Assembly: GCA_029204045.2 (NCBI GenBank)
Contig: CM055066.1
Span: 51,144,998-51,208,997, forward strand
Direction of reading: 5' to 3'
Origin: Tillandsia leiboldiana
Lineage: Eukaryota > Streptophyta > Magnoliopsida > Poales > Bromeliaceae
Length of the DNA: 64,000 nt
The position numbers and the translations under genes are program-made. The notes beneath the pieces are model-generated. The model searched no databases and was not told the DNA's origin. It saw nothing but the letters and a program-made list of their open reading frames with translations. Shown piece by piece: positions 1-10,442 of this stretch (positions are counted from its first letter, which is position 1; each line of letters starts with the position of its first letter).

Positions 1-204
1 TGGTGCAAGCAATAATTCCTCGTACTATTTTTGCACCTCCAATGTTCGTAGTCGTTGACCGGGGAAATACGATCGCCGCTAATGTTTCGACACGTGTCCG
101 TGTTCGCCGAATGCACGGATACGTTTTGCACGAGAAGCGTCGTCGTACGAATTTACACATGGCAATGTTACAGCAAATCCTGTGAGCGTACAAGACATTG
201 TTCG

Positions 205-238
<34 letters not shown>

Positions 239-451
239 CTGACGTATGATGACATGTACACGTCATCTTAATGTGGTGCACAGTTATTAATATCCACGTG
301 GAGCGCCTGTTCCTCGCTCGCTGAACCTGGGTCCCACAACTTGGCATTTTGCAAAAGAGCCCCAACAATTTTCATATTTTACGAGAAAGCAACTTCTTTG
401 AAAAAAATATATAACATTTTATACATCTCGCAGTAAATATTTTATTTTTTT

Positions 452-456
<5 letters not shown>

Positions 457-517
<61 letters not shown>
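457..517. repeat. (TA)n microsatellite
   Basis: About 30 uninterrupted TA units, the first of many long TA tracts in the window. No terminal inverted repeat is obvious at its borders. Confidence 0.95.
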
Positions 518-520
<3 letters not shown>

Positions 521-1202
521 TCGTTGCTCAAAAATACTTTCATTGTTAGTATGGTTAAGTTATTTCAAATTAAAATTAGATTAAATTTTTATCAAAGTTA
601 AAAAAAATTAAAATAGATATTTAAGGGTATATTTAAAAAAGGCAAAAAATTAAACTAATTTTTATTTTAGTTGTTGTTATTGTTTTAAAAAATTTAAAAT
701 TATAAAATAATTAATAAATTCAATTGTAAAATTTTATAAAAATAAGTTTGGATATAAAATTAGCTATATTTACATCATTAAAATTATATAAATTAAATAA
801 AATTGTTCAATAAAAATTATTAATTTTGCCGTATTAATAAAAAAAAGGAGATCTAATTTTTAGTATGTATTTTTAACTTACAAATTAAATAGGTATTAAG
901 ATGTAGATTATCAATATTTAATTAAACAAGGAAGGATTAATCAAAAAAAATTTTGGATTGTTTGAGTTTTTTAAAATATAAAATACCATATTACAAGATT
1001 AGGATTAAATTAATTTTTTCTTTTGAAATTATTTTTAAAGCAATATACCTATGTTGTTCATATTTTAAAAATAAATTCAGCTAAAAAAATAAAATAATTA
1101 GATTTCGAGTTATTCCAGCACTTTTGTTATGATGCATTAGATGCAATAATTAATTATCTTTTATAACAAGTATTTTGTTGTTCTTCGATTATGTAACACC
1201 TC

Positions 1203-1204
1203 TT

Positions 1205-1239
<35 letters not shown>

Positions 1240-1244
1240 TTTTT
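1203..1244. repeat. (ATTT)n tetranucleotide repeat
   Basis: Roughly ten consecutive ATTT units in AT-rich intergenic DNA. Confidence 0.9.
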
Positions 1245-1317
1245 TTGTTTGAACGAGTGTCGTAGGGATGTATTTTTTTTTGCTGATGTATTTCTTTCGT
1301 CGTCTTTTAATTATTGC

Positions 1318-1525
1318 AGTTGCCACCTCTGTCTCGACACGCTCTCACTTTCCATCATCCTCAAATTTAGTGACATTGCCATCATTGTTGCCGTCCACGA
1401 TCATATTTTTCCTTGCCTTTTGTTGCAGTTGTCACTAGTCTTCGTCTCGACATGCTTTCACTTTCTATCATTCTCAAATTCTATGATATTATCATCGTTG
1501 TCATCGTCTACGATCATATTTTTTA
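1318..1525. repeat. Diverged tandem duplication of about 110 bp
   Basis: Two head-to-tail copies share the order CTCGACA, CTTTC-ATCAT, CTCAAATT and ACGATCATATTTTT. They have diverged by substitutions and small indels. No coding signal is evident. Confidence 0.7.
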
Positions 1526-1819
1526 TCGTAGTATTATTTTTATAGTAATTTATGTCATATCTGAGCATGCATTATTATCGTCGATATCGACAAAGACGTT
1601 GATAGAAAAGTAGGCAGCTCAGGAGGAAAAGAAAATTAAGTAATGAATACTAACAAATTACTTTATTCAAATGTATCGAATAAAAATAAAAAAGATAATT
1701 ATAATGAAAGAATGAGAAGTATATAAAATTTCAGGGGCTAATACAACAATTACCTGTAGTTCAAGTGTCTCCATGCAATTTCACCAACATCCAATCATAG
1801 AAGCCAAGTAATGAAGTAT

Positions 1820-2060
1820 GCTCTGAGTAGTGGTCCATGCATTTTCCAAGTAATGGAATGTACTCTGAGTAGTGGTCCATCAACGATGACGTGGCAAACA
1901 TGGTCCACGGAACAATTCCCTGTATAAGGCGATTCTCTCTAGTGGTCCACCAGTAATGACGTGGCGAACCGGGGGCCCACCAAATAAATTCTCAGATTAA
2001 ACAACTCCTTTTCTCTCTCTCTCTATGTGTACCAATGATGACGGTGCGAACCGGGCCCAC
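1820..2060 (+). promoter_or_regulatory. Promoter region with repeated GTGGTCCA / TGACGTGGC blocks
   Basis: Immediately upstream of the DUF1645 gene, an imperfect block with GTGGTCCA followed about 10 bp later by TGACGTGGC and a CGAACC / GGGCCCACC tail recurs two to four times. The TGACGTGGC copies lie at 1887-1895 and 1957-1965, and a degraded copy lies near 2037. TGACGTGG carries the ACGT core bound by plant bZIP factors; GGGCCCAC resembles class I TCP sites. Regulation by these factors is inferred from motif identity only. Confidence 0.5.
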
Positions 2061-2065
2061 CAAAA

Positions 2066-2069
<4 letters not shown>

Positions 2070-2118
<49 letters not shown>

Positions 2119-2160
2119 ATTTAAAAACTCCCCTCTCCACACATTTCCTCATCTCCCTCA

Positions 2161-2200
<40 letters not shown>
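2070..2200. repeat. (CT)n tracts in the 5' leader of the DUF1645 gene
   Basis: Two long CT runs, about 2070-2114 and 2163-2196, separated by a short unique spacer, end just before the ATG at 2207. CT-rich leaders are common in plant genes. Confidence 0.9.
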
Positions 2201-2202
<2 letters not shown>

Positions 2203-2206
2203 ATTG

Positions 2207-3124
2207 ATGGAGCTCCAAAACCCTAGCAATGGCGGCGGCGGAGGAGGAGGAGGAGGAGGGGGAGGAGCCCTAGAAGACGAGGGATTCTTCCTCGACGTCG
2301 CCACCAACGAGGAGGAGGAGGAGGAGGAGGAGGAGGAGTACGACGAGAGCTCCTGCTCAACCCCCTTCGTGAGCGCACCCTCGAGCCCCGGAAACGACCC
2401 TACCTCCTACGCCATGGCCTCCGCCGTAGGGTTCTTCTACAGCGCCCCCACGAGCCCCGTGCACGTCGTCCTTGCCTCCCCCTCCGATTCCCCCGCCTCC
2501 GCCGCGGATTTCGAGTTCTCTGCGCGGTTCCCCGCCTCCGCCGCCGCCTCCGCCGCCGGATCCATGTCCTCCGCCGACGAGCTCTTCCTCAACGGCCAGA
2601 TCCGCCCCATGCGCCTCGCCTCCCACCCCCACCGCCCCCACGCGCTGCCCCCGCTCCCCGATCTCGACCACCCCGCGGGGCGCGACCCCGACGGGGACGA
2701 CGAGATCGCGGCGCGGGGCCGGGATCTGAAGCTCCGGAGCCGGTCGATCCGCCGGAGGGCGCGGTCGCACTCGCCGCTGCGCAATGCGCCGCTCCATTGG
2801 TCGATCGACGACGGGGTACGCCCCGATCGGGAGGATCGGATCCCCAGAGACCCCGATCCGAAGACGATCGACGCTTCCGCGCCCTCCGCTCCCTCCGCCG
2901 CCGCATCCCGATCCTCCTCTTCCTCCTCCTCCTCCTCCTCCTCCTCTTCCTCCTCTTCCTCGTCCTCGATTCGTCGATCCAAGAGGTGGATCTTCCTCAA
3001 GGATCTCCTCAACCGCAGCAAGAGCGAGGGGAGCGCCGGATCCAAGGAGAGGTTCTGGAGCTCCTCCAAACCTAAACCCAAACCTCCTCCGACGACGACG
3101 AAGGCTAGAAACCCTAACCCTAGC
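2207..3124 (+). CDS. DUF1645-family protein, 3' end lost in assembly gap
   Basis: The open frame starts at the ATG at 2207, directly after the CT-rich leader. It encodes about 306 residues before the N gap, so the natural C-terminus and stop are missing. Visible features are a poly-Gly run (residues 9-20), EGFFLD, a ten-Glu run (35-44), CSTPFVSAPSSPG (50-62), GFFYSAPTSPVHVVL (about 75-89), an Arg-rich LRSRSIRRRARSHSPLR block, a long poly-Ser run and KRWIFLKDLL-RSKSEG near the end. The SAPTSP and KRW-FLKDLL-RS motifs in this order are characteristic of plant DUF1645 proteins, whose biochemical role is not established. GC content is very high, as expected for a monocot first exon. The stop read downstream of the gap is an artefact. 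Confidence 0.85.
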
Positions 3125-3134
3125 NNNNNNNNNN
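3125..3134. other. Assembly gap (10 N)
   Basis: Ten N bases separate the DUF1645 coding region from repeat DNA. The true distance and the missing sequence, including the end of the gene, are unknown. Confidence 1.
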
Positions 3135-3417
3135 CATTGAATTTGCATTGAGATCCGTGCTATTGGGCTTATATACTTTCAAAAATACAAATCCAATTAT
3201 GCTTGTAATTTTTTTACCATTGAATTTGCATTGAGATCTGTGCTATTATAAAGTCAACTAAAGAGAGAGAAAGAGAAAGTACCGTGGCACGGATCTGAAT
3301 GCAAATCTAATGATAAAAAATTCACAAGCATAGCTAGACTTTGCTTTTGAAAGTATATAAGCTCTACTCTCTCTCTCTCTCTCTCTCTCTTTCTATATAT
3401 ATATATATATATATATA
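3135..3417. mobile_element. Foldback MITE, left end cut by the gap, right end in (CT)n(TA)n
   Basis: Arms at 3168 (GCTTATATACTTTCAAAA) and at 3344-3361 (its reverse complement) enclose a second inverted pair around 3198 and 3332. A direct copy of CATTGAATTTGCATTGAGAT occurs at 3135 and 3217. The right edge passes straight into (CT)n then (TA)n (3362-3417). A diverged relative lies at 29489-29683 between two TA tracts. No coding capacity. Confidence 0.65.
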
Positions 3418-3638
3418 TGAATTGAGCTCCTAAAAGTACCAAGTAATTGGTGCTCGTATGTTTTAGCCATTGGATAAAAAGATGTCTGGTTAGGATGATA
3501 GTGGACTCTTTAGGTTAAGTGAGTGGTTTGTGGAATAGAATGATCTAAGGAATGAAATTAATCAAAGGGATAGATCTAACGATAGAAACTCACAAGCACC
3601 AATTGCTTGGTGCTTGTACATGCATGGTAGCCGAACTC
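3418..3638. mobile_element. Microsatellite-flanked foldback MITE (Micron-like)
   Basis: It lies between a (TA)n tract on the left and another on the right. Ends read GAGCTCCTAAAAGTACCAAG and, inverted, GAGTTCGGCTACCATGCATG; the inner arms carry CACCAA / TTGGTG near both ends. The middle resembles the elements at 4679 and 23582 (GATGATAGTGG, GGATAGATCTAACG). Non-coding. Confidence 0.55.
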
Positions 3639-4679
<1,041 letters not shown>

Positions 4680-5154
4680 CGGCTGGAATACTATTGATAG
4701 CATCAAGCAATTGATGCTACCAAGTTTTTTGCCTTTGGATGAAAGTATGTGCAGTTGGGATTATAGTTATCCAATAGAATTTTTACTATTCAACCAACCA
4801 CCCACTAAACCCTAGGGCCCCGTTTGGTAACGGGGATAAGGGGAGAATACCCCCCTTATCCCCGTTTCCATACCCAAACGGGGACAGGTATAAGCGGAAT
4901 CCGGATTCCATCTATGCTGGAATAGGCGGTATGGAATTGGGGATTTGAATTCCCGTTCAAGCCTGGAATTGGGAGGAACCCAGATTTTGCACGAGGATCG
5001 AGGCACCAAAATACACTGTCTCCTCTTCTCCTCTTCTCCATTGCTTCTTCTTCTCCCATTTCGCCACTGCTGCCCCTCTCCTCCGCGCCGCGCCCCTCTG
5101 CGGCCCCTGTCCGCGCCGCGCCCCTCTGCGGCACCTCACCGCGCCACGGCCCCT

Positions 5155-5199
5155 CTGCACCTTCATCTTCCCGAACTGGTCCAGGTACCGCAGGAACTC
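5155..5199 (-). pseudogene. Captured ALOG-domain fragment
   Basis: Directly after the lectin fragment, in a different frame, 45 bp encode EFLRYLDQFGKMKVQ. The plant ALOG (LSH1/G1) domain has a nearly invariant EFLRYLDQFGK(T)KV(H) segment, so this is recognised despite its length. The sequence then turns into GC-rich tandem units (about 5085-5155) with no further ALOG similarity. The joining of two unrelated gene pieces inside one element is typical of Pack-type capture. Confidence 0.75.
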
Positions 5200-5598
5200 C
5201 GAGCCACACCCGGAGCCTCTTCCGGGAGGCGCGGTAGTCCACCCACGCCGTCATCAGCACGCCCTCCTTCAGGTCGACGCCGGCGTGGGACGCGGGGGCG
5301 GAGGCGGTGGAGAAGATGGAGCCGGCGTCGACGCCGACGTGGTTGTCGTTGTTGTCGCCGAGCTGGGGGTCGAGGTTGGTGTCGAACTCGACGGCGACGG
5401 TGGTGGGGCCGTGGGCGTCGTCGGCGGCGGTGGAGGATGAGAAGAGGCCCAAGAAGCCGTGAGCGGCGCCGAGGAAGTGGGAATCGGAGGTGAGGAGGAA
5501 GGCGAGGCCGTCGCCGAAGGAGGGGATGCAGGGGAGCTGGGCGGAGAGGGAGGGGACGATGGAGAAGGCGAAGCAGGTGGCGGAGAGGGAGGGGACGA
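5200..5598 (-). pseudogene. Captured L-type lectin domain fragment (LecRK-like)
   Basis: On the minus strand an uninterrupted frame of about 130 residues reads like the middle of a legume-type lectin domain. It includes FSIVPS, GDGLAFLLTSDSHFLGA, HGFLGLFSSS, VAVEFDTNLDPQ, NDNHVGVDAGSIFS, GVDLKEG and AWVDYRASRKRLRVWL. The E-F-D-T and N-D-N-H-V-G-D residues belong to the metal- and sugar-binding core of the family. The spacing is closest to plant L-type lectin receptor kinases, perhaps class VIII. There is no signal peptide, transmembrane segment or kinase domain. A 39-bp direct duplication repeats the IVPSLSA segment at the upstream end. It lies entirely inside a TIR element, so it is a captured fragment rather than a gene. 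Confidence 0.8.
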
Positions 5599-6011
5599 TG
5601 TAAAAATTTATAAATAAATTTATAAATAAATTTTTACATATTTAAAAATTTGTAAAAATTTTTAAATATTTTTTACAAATTTAAATAATATTTTAAATTT
5701 ATTATTAGGTTGATTAATATAATAAATTATTTTATTTATAAATTATATCATAAAGGGCAAAATAGTCAATACACAAATTTATCACTTATTAATTCTTCTT
5801 ATTCCTCTATACTCAACCAAACACAATTTTTACCAATTCTTCTTATTCTCCTTATTCCTATGTAATTTACCAAACACAATTTACTTTAATTCCGGTATAA
5901 CTCATAAAACGAACCAAACGTAAATTTACACCAATTCCAGCTAATACCAGAATCTATACCTATCCCCGGTATAACAAGAATTTCCAATTCCTGTTACCAA
6001 ACGGAGCCTAG

Positions 6012-7282
6012 GGGTGCGTTTGGAACGGGGTTAAGCTGGAATTGGCTAAACCGGGGATAGGTATAAAGTTGGGAACTAGAGCTTAATCTCGTTTGGGGAT
6101 GGTTCCAGGGATAAGAGAATTTGTGTTTGGTTTATTAATGAGAATAGGAGGGATAAAGAGGATAAGATGGGTAAATTACCTTTTTGCCCCCAAGAGTTAA
6201 TATATGATAAAAGTTGTTAAAAATTGATTAGTTCGTTTTAATTAATAGATTAATAGTTTAAAAAAATAAAAGTAAAATTATAATCGTAATTAAAATATAT
6301 TATTTAAAAATAATATATTTAATTTAATAATTAATTTTTTCACTTAAAATTTAAATTTAAAATATAAAATTTCAACATTTTAATTTTAAAATTTACAATT
6401 ATATAATATTAATTTTAAATAATTAATTTTTAACATAAATTTTTTTTAAATTTCACAAAATTCGTATATTTGCTAAATATTTATAAATTTTTGCCCACGA
6501 GCTTTATTATGTCATTAAAATTTTCTAAACTCGTTTTTCTCATTTTAATTAATGGATTATTGGTTTAAGAAAATAAAAATAAATTTATAATCATAATTAA
6601 AATGTATTATTTAAAAATTTTACATTTAATTTAATGTTAACTTTTTTCAAATTAAAATTAATGGATTAATGGTTTAAAAAAATGTGATAAAAGTTGTTAA
6701 AATCTAATTATTTCGTTTTAATTAATGGATTAATGGTTTACAAAAATAGAAATAAAATTATAATCATAATTAAATTATATTATTTAAAAATAATATTTAA
6801 TTTAATATTTTATTTTTTCAAATTAAAATTTAAATTTAAAATAAGATTTAAAATTTTATAATATTTATTTTAAATAATAAATTTTATAATATTTATTTTA
6901 AATAATAAATTTAAAATTTTATAATATTAATTTGTGATGATGAGAGTGTATTGAGAAGAGAGAAAGGAGGTGGGATGAAGGAAAAGAGAGAGAGGAGAGA
7001 GGGATTTGTGATGATGAGAGTGTATTGGGAAGAGAGAAAGGAGGGAAGAGGAGAGAGAGTGAGGAGAGAGTTTTTATTAAAATAATATGTTGGGATGAGA
7101 TAAAGTAGATAAGAAGGGTAATATGGTAAAAAAATTTATAGTAAAATAATAGAATGGGATTTGTTATACCAGCTATTCTCCCTATTCTGGGTTAAGCAAT
7201 ACCAGACGGTTCCAGGTGCGTTTGGAAGAATAAGGGGGATAAGCCCGCTATTCCCGTTCCCGTTCCAATAACAAACGGAGCC
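6012..7282. mobile_element. Second PIF/Harbinger-like element, abutting the first
   Basis: It starts GGGTGCGTTTGGAAC and ends, inverted, GGCTCCGTTTGTTATTGG, with TAG on each side (6009-6011 and 7283-7285). ACCGGGGATAGGTATAAAG lies near the left end. An internal tandem pair of GTGATGATGAGAGTGTATTG (6952-7030) also occurs, inverted and in three copies, in the 28024-28490 element, which links the two as one family. A further TIR-like GGTGCGTTTGGA at about 7214 suggests the right end is itself compound. Confidence 0.55.
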
Positions 7283-7371
7283 TAGGAGACCGCTATCTCC
7301 TAACCGCACATCTCTTAATCTAAGAGCTAAAAAATTAGTAGCACTAATAGCTGGGTGCTATCGATAGTATT

Positions 7372-7373
<2 letters not shown>

Positions 7374-7409
<36 letters not shown>

Positions 7410-8195
7410 GAGCTCCTATCTATATAGAGTAGGACTTGTGTGCTTTTAGAAGCACGGAACCCTCTATGCCTCTAAGTTGTTTTTAATGTTGGAATTTTTG
7501 AATGGATGATCGACTCCGTTAGACTTGATCTAGAATATTTAAAATATCTAGAAACTAATTTTTATGATTTTTCGATATTATTTATCTTATGATCAAAAAA
7601 AGGGCTGAAAATGAACTGCTAAAAATAAAAATCTGACAAAATATGATGATATAATACTTAAATTTTAGGGGCAATTGTCTATATACCCCTATTAAGTTCC
7701 CAACTTTCATATCTATCCCTCAAAAAATCTGCTCTCTAATATACCCTTCTAAAAATCCAAATTCTTTCAAATATACCCTCAAAATAGGGGTATATCAGAA
7801 AAAAGGTGGAACATATTAGGGGTATATTGGAAAGAAAAAAATAAGAAGGATAAATCAGATATTTCATCATATTTCAAGGGTACACAGACAATTATCCCTA
7901 AATTTTAGATCAAAGATATTGATATTGTTTTATATCGTATAAAGAGATTTTATTAAAATTTTACATAATTTGAATATTTTTACACCGTTAAACTTGTAAA
8001 CGGCTCACCATAACTATTAAAATTATTAATTTTAAGCCAATTTGATCACTAGTCAAATAATATCAAAAATTTATAAAATTTAAATTTTATTTTTTTAAAA
8101 TATTTTAATTTAAATTTAACAAAATTTATTGTCTATTTGAAAGTTCAACATCGAAAATAACTCGAGAGCACAGGAGAGCTTTCGTGCTTTCCTAA

Positions 8196-8248
<53 letters not shown>
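7374..8248. mobile_element. Large foldback element between (GA)n and (TA)n
   Basis: It begins after a (GA)n tract (7374-7405) and ends in (TA)n (8199-8248). AGGACTTGTGTGCTTTTAG near 7430 is loosely matched by the inverse of the last 50 bp. The arms continue with GATATTATTTATCT-TGATCA / TGATCA-AAATAATATC, about 350 bp each. A relative lies at 21950-22560. The centre (about 7665-7900) is a separate AT-rich insert around ATACCCCT / AGGGGTAT. Non-coding. Confidence 0.5.
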
Positions 8249-8250
<2 letters not shown>

Positions 8251-8391
8251 AAGGGCCAATTTTATAATCCCTAGAGTTGAGGGGTTCCGGTGCATTTTCA
8301 CCTCCCTCCTCCTTTTCTTTCATTTTCTCTCTTTTTCCTTTATCTAATTTCCCACTCCAATGAGAGAGAGATTTAGAGAGAGAGAGTAGAC

Positions 8392-10393
8392 ATGGGCGGC
8401 GGCGGAGGCGGAGGCGGCGGCGGAGAGTCGTCGTCGTCGTCGTCACCGGCGGCGGCGGCGGCGGCGGCGGCGCCATCGCCGAGCTCAAAAAGGGGGAGGG
8501 ATCCCGAGGACGACGTGTACCTCGACAACCTCCACTCCCAAAAGCGTTACCTTAGCGAGGTGCGTCCCTAGATCTCCTTCCCCTCTTTGCTAATTTGTGA
8601 GTTTTTCTACTTAGATCGATCGAAAAAGTTTCGATCCCCCACCTTGGAATGTGAATCCTAAATTATTGAATTATATATGAAGATGTTGCTTAGACGATTA
8701 GGGTTTTCTCTGTTGTTGTTGTTTTATTGAAGAGAATGGCTCGCAATTTTGGGAAAATCCAAAATATATATATAAGGTGAAAATGTATGAAACGCCCTAA
8801 ACTATAGGCTCTTTTAAATTAGGACACTGAGCTTTTTTTCTTTTTTTTTTTTTTAAAAAAAAAGAGTGTATCTTAATTGCTTCAACTACTTTTTAAAATT
8901 ATGGATTTTGAATGGATTCAGTAATTTTGAATGAGATTCTCAATTCAAGTGAGTAAAACAACTAGCATAAATGTAAATTGAAGTTGAGGGGTCTATTTCA
9001 AAATGTACTACAGTTAAGGAGGGTCACTATACAATTTTGGCCAATTTTGTTGGTTTCCCCTTTGATTTTCTCAAGGAGCAATGCTACATGTACACCCCGA
9101 AGGGGTGTATATCATACACCTCGATCATTTTAATGGTGGCGATATCTTTTACGGGTCACATCGATTGACCCATCATCACACCACACCCATTGGATGGATG
9201 GGGTGTGTGATATACACCCCGAAATGGGTGTACAAGTATCATTTCCCTTTCTCAAGAATCTAGATTTAGATCCTGTTTGGATGTCGAAATAAATTATCTG
9301 ACGATGACGGCTTGATTTATCTGAGAGATGATTTATCTCATACTGAAAAAGAAAAATAACTTTCGAGCAAAGTTTGAAGTATCCATCGGCACGGGCCGTA
9401 TTTACCGTGCCAACAAGATACCGGCACGATACAGCTTCCGTGCCGATGACACATTTCAAAATTCTTTTTTCTTAAAATTACTAAGTAATTTTCTTAATAA
9501 AATTCAAAATATTTGATAAAGATACATAATAAGCAATTAAAAAATTTTGTTGCTAAAGAAATTAAATATTTCATGCCATTATGTGTCGGCACGCATGTAT
9601 TTTTTGTGACTGGCACTCATCGACACGGCTCGGCACGCACCGTGTCGTATCGTGTCGGCAAGTTTTCGGCACGACCCGTGCCACGGCACTTAAATCCTTG
9701 CTTTCGAGGCATTTGATCTCACTTTTCACCGGCCAAACACTACATGCAGGCCTTGTTTGGATGTCAGAATAAATTATTAGAGGATAATTTATTCGGTTTG
9801 AGGCTTTTTCTGGTGTGATTGTAATTAAAAAGTTTGATTTTTGTTTCTTCAAAAGTCTTACTATCCGTGATTTGGCAGAATGGTATATTTTACCGTGATC
9901 ACACTCTTTATCTACTAAGGTCCTGTTTGGTTCGAATATAAATTTAAGAGATATAAATTTTTTTATATCTGGAATAGTTTGCTATTTCGGAATAATCAAG
10001 TATAAAAGTTAAATTGCGTTTGGTTCAAAAGTTGGTATTCTCTGGAATAAAAAACATTATGTTTGGTTAAAATTATGGAATAGTGGAGAATAGTAGAAAA
10101 AGATGATAAATTTTTTATCAAAATACTAATTTTACCCTTACCTTATATATATATAAATTAATTTTAATTATTATAAATTAATTAAAATAACAATTTAATT
10201 GTTAATAAATTATATCTTACCTAAATAAAATAATTTTTTATATTTTATAGTATATTTTAGTAAATAATAATTAGTAAACATAATTAGTAAATAAAATATA
10301 AAATAATTTTTTATATTTTATAGCATATTTTATTAAATAAAATTAGTAAACATAATTAGTAAATATAGTCTCAGATAGGAAGCTAAGCTAAAG

Positions 10394-10442
<49 letters not shown>

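Larger units (their letters stand above)
1..1750. other. AT-rich intergenic DNA, no gene recognised
   Basis: No exon-like protein segment is visible on either strand. The stretch holds a 28-A homopolymer (211-238), a (TA)n tract (457-517), a run of ATTT repeats (1203-1244) and an old tandem duplication (1318-1525). The remainder is AT-rich and has no recognisable family. Confidence 0.6.
4816..6008. mobile_element. PIF/Harbinger-like element carrying captured gene fragments
   Basis: Terminal inverted repeats GGCCCCGTTTGGTAAC (left) and, inverted, GGCTCCGTTTGGTAAC (right), flanked by TAG on both sides, give a 1193-bp unit. The outer 150 bp on the left and about 400 bp on the right are AT-rich or transposon-like. 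The middle (about 5000-5600) is extremely GC-rich and contains parts of two plant genes. There is no transposase. The right subterminal region carries the inverse of TTATACCGGGGATAGGTATA (5955-5975), shared with the transposase-bearing element at 61448. This is a Pack-type, non-autonomous element by structure. Confidence 0.75.

Noticed and set aside
1249..1613. 98- and 66-codon hydrophobic frames
   Set aside because: They translate a T-rich tandem duplication in two frames; the repeat explains the open frames.
2357..3148. Long antisense frames opposite the DUF1645 gene
   Set aside because: GC-rich codon bias in the sense strand leaves antisense frames open; they read as low-complexity Arg/Gly/Glu and lack family motifs.
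5110..5493. Arg-rich plus-strand frame across the captured lectin block
   Set aside because: Composition is pure GC-rich Arg/Pro; the minus strand carries the lectin motifs.
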